Origin: JAQGMO01 sp050954505
GTDB taxonomy: Bacteria; Pseudomonadota; Gammaproteobacteria; Burkholderiales; Burkholderiaceae_D
Assembly: GCA_050954505.1 (NCBI GenBank)
Contig: JBPBPY010000358.1
Coordinates: 1-5,735, forward strand
Length of the DNA stretch: 5,735 nucleotides
Reading direction: 5' to 3'
How positions within the stretch are numbered: the first letter of the stretch is position 1; each line of letters opens with the position of its first letter. The notes beneath the pieces were generated by a model. It was not told the origin of the DNA, did no database searches, and saw nothing but the letters and a program-made list of their open reading frames with translations. Shown piece after piece: positions 3,908-5,735 of the stretch. Position numbers and translations under genes: made by a program.

Positions 3908-5735
3908 ATGCACTTTCAACCCAACCTCATTTCCAGCGCCGTACTGCTGGCCTTCTCCACCCTGCCCTCTGCCGCGATGGCGCAAGCGGCGGATGCGCTT
4001 GCCGTACTGCCCGACGTGGTGGTCACCGCAGCGCCATTTGGCGCCGGCGAAAACGCCCAGATCCTGGCGCCTGCCAAGATCCTGGCCGGCGACGAGTTAC
4101 GCAACAAGCTGGGCAGCTCGCTGGGCGAGACGCTCTCCGGTGAGCTCGGCGTTTCCTCCTCGGGCTTCGGCGTTGCCGCTTCGCGCCCCATCATCCGCGG
4201 CATGGAAGGCGCCCGCGTGAAAATGCTGCAGAACGGCATGTCGGTGGGCGATGTATCGGCCATTTCGAATGATCATGCGGTGGCAAGCTCCGCCTCTTCG
4301 GCCAGGCAGATCGAGATCCTGCGCGGGCCGGCCGCACTGTTGTACGGTTCGGGCGCCATCGGTGGCTTGGTGAATGTGGTCGATGACCGCATTCCCGTCG
4401 AACTCCCGCCACAGCCCGGCGGCGAAGCCGAGCTGCGCTACGGCAGTGCCGACAAGAGCAAGAACGGCTCGATGTCGCTCGTTACCTCGGCAGGCCAGAT
4501 CGGTTTGCATGTCGACGCCAGCGCCATGGACGCCGGTGACTACCGCATTCCCGGCAATGCCAGGCAGTGCGACGGTGCCTCGGCCTCGGGCACCTTGCCA
4601 CACACCTTTTCGCGCCAGGACAGCGTCGGCGCCGGTGCTTCGTATGTGCAAAGCTGGGGCTATGTCGGCATCTCGGCAGCGTCGCTGCAAAACCGCTACG
4701 GCAACCCGACCCTGGAAGGATCGGTGATCGACCAGCAACAAAGCCGCTATGATCTCGATGCACTGGTCAGGCAGCCGTTCAATGGTTTCGACAGCCTGCG
4801 CGTGAAGCTCGGTTATACCGATTACCGGCATGCCGAACTCGATCTCGACAATGTGCCGCAAACGCGCTTTTCCAACCGTGCGCTGGAAACCCGTCTCGAG
4901 CTGACACACAAGCCGCTGGCCGGCTGGCGCGGCACCTTTGGCGTACAAACCAATTCCTCCTCGTTTGCCGCGCTCGATGCCAGCACCGGCAATGCCGATG
5001 CCCTGCCAACGACCAAATCCAGCGGGCTGGCCGGTTTCCTGGTCGAAGAACGCGATTTCGGAGCGCTGCGTGTCTCGGCCGGTGCGCGCCTGGAAGCGGT
5101 GAAGCGCACACCACAGCAGGCGCTGCCGCCGCAGCGCTCCTTCGACCTCGGTTCGTACTCGCTTGGTGGCCTGTGGCGCTGGACGCCCGGTTACGCCATC
5201 GGCGCCACTGCTTCACTGTCGCAGCGTGCACCGGCCACGGAAGAGCTGTACTTCAACGGTGCCCATGACGCCACCGGCACCTATGATGTGGGCAACAGCG
5301 GCTTTGCCAAGGAAACCTCGCGCAACCTGGAGCTGTCGCTGCAAAAGACCAGCGGCCTGCTGCGCTGGAAGGCCAACCTGTATGAAAACCATGTGCGAAA
5401 TTATATTTTCGGGCGCCAGACCGGCATCCTGCTCGATGACCAGGGCCAGCCCGGTGGTGAGTTCAATGAGCGCATTTTCGAGCAGGCCAACGCCACCATC
5501 CGCGGCGCCGAAGCCGAAATCAGCTGGAACCAGCAAGGATCCGGAGCCTGGCTGCGCGGATTTGCCGATACGTCGCACGGCAAACTCGACAACGACGGCA
5601 ACCTGCCGCTGCAACCGGCGTCACGCCTGGGCCTGGAGACGGGCTGGCGCGCCGGTCCCTGGCGCAGCGGCCTGTCGGTGATCCGGGTCTTCAAGCAGGA
5701 TCGCCTGGCCACCTCGGAGTCGACCATCACACCGT
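3908..5735 (+). CDS. znuD: TonB-dependent outer-membrane receptor, ZnuD-like (3' end missing)
   Basis: Outer-membrane beta-barrel that would import zinc or a zinc complex using TonB-ExbBD energy. The frame is open to the right edge: 609 codons, so perhaps 50-100 residues and the terminal barrel strands are missing. ATG 3908 is preferred, with AGGA at 3898-3901; the in-frame ATG 3902 abuts that site. Residues 1-25 are a signal peptide cut after AMA. A TonB box candidate, LPDVVVTA, is at 34-41. The plug domain (about 43-160) contains SRPIIRGMEGARVKMLQNG (92-110), NDHAVA (121-126) and EILRGPAALLYGSGAIGG (136-153). The barrel includes SQRAPATEELYFNGAH (438-453) followed by ATGTYDVG-type sequence, and these motifs together are those I associate with the ZnuD subgroup. 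There is one Cys (221), in a predicted early loop. It lacks the long His-rich external loop of neisserial ZnuD. Zinc is inferred from subgroup and from zur nearby; other metals are possible. Confidence 0.82.
   Translation, partial: MHFQPNLISSAVLLAFSTLPSAAMAQAADALAVLPDVVVTAAPFGAGENAQILAPAKILAGDELRNKLGSSLGETLSGELGVSSSGFGVAASRPIIRGMEGARVKMLQNGMSVGDVSAISNDHAVASSASSARQIEILRGPAALLYGSGAIGGLVNVVDDRIPVELPPQPGGEAELRYGSADKSKNGSMSLVTSAGQIGLHVDASAMDAGDYRIPGNARQCDGASASGTLPHTFSRQDSVGAGASYVQSWGYVGISAASLQNRYGNPTLEGSVIDQQQSRYDLDALVRQPFNGFDSLRVKLGYTDYRHAELDLDNVPQTRFSNRALETRLELTHKPLAGWRGTFGVQTNSSSFAALDASTGNADALPTTKSSGLAGFLVEERDFGALRVSAGARLEAVKRTPQQALPPQRSFDLGSYSLGGLWRWTPGYAIGATASLSQRAPATEELYFNGAHDATGTYDVGNSGFAKETSRNLELSLQKTSGLLRWKANLYENHVRNYIFGRQTGILLDDQGQPGGEFNERIFEQANATIRGAEAEISWNQQGSGAWLRGFADTSHGKLDNDGNLPLQPASRLGLETGWRAGPWRSGLSVIRVFKQDRLATSESTITP

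Noticed and set aside
3535..4143. Plus-strand open frame of 202 codons overlapping the exported protein and the receptor start
   Set aside because: It overlaps both the small exported gene and the receptor signal peptide and plug in another frame; the product is Arg/Pro/Cys-rich without features.

Overview
The window looks like chromosomal DNA from a betaproteobacterium of the order Burkholderiales, most likely Oxalobacteraceae (the Massilia / Janthinobacterium / Herbaspirillum group). This rests on the GC-rich coding sequence, a DksA with the one-cysteine C-terminus familiar from this class, and the gene order Fur-family regulator, COG0523 GTPase, dksA. The genus is inferred from recalled family sequences, not from a search.

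Layout, all genes on the + strand: (1) the 3' end of an unrecognised gene (1-432); (2) a leader with a plausible promoter and a dyad operator; (3) a Fur-family regulator, best read as Zur (627-1196); (4) a 150-base gap rich in TGCA; (5) a COG0523/CobW-type G3E GTPase with a His-rich metal-binding stretch (1347-2453); (6) dksA with only one of the four zinc-finger cysteines (2545-3000, GTG start); (7) an intrinsic terminator, then a promoter and a second copy of the dyad seen before zur; (8) two blocks of short tandem repeats (14-bp and 8-bp units, 3111-3231); (9) a small exported protein with His/Cys clusters (3243-3647); (10) a 260-base gap with a perfect 14-bp palindrome and a 6-3-6 dyad; (11) the first 609 codons of a TonB-dependent receptor of the ZnuD type, cut by the right edge.

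The genes from 627 onward read as a zinc-scarcity module. Zur would sense zinc. The receptor would import zinc, or a zinc complex, across the outer membrane. The small exported protein may bind metal in the periplasm. The GTPase would allocate or handle zinc in the cytoplasm. A zinc-independent DksA would keep transcriptional control of the stringent response working without zinc. The best evidence for shared control is a 15-bp dyad, TGCAACC(C/A)A(A/G)TTGCA, found over the zur promoter (558-572) and again after the dksA terminator (3057-3071). Weaker TGCA pairs lie before the GTPase and dksA.

I see no rRNA, tRNA, CRISPR array, insertion sequence or phage gene. No wholly new system is evident. 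The least explained parts are the tandem-repeat leader, the small exported protein and the palindromes before the receptor.
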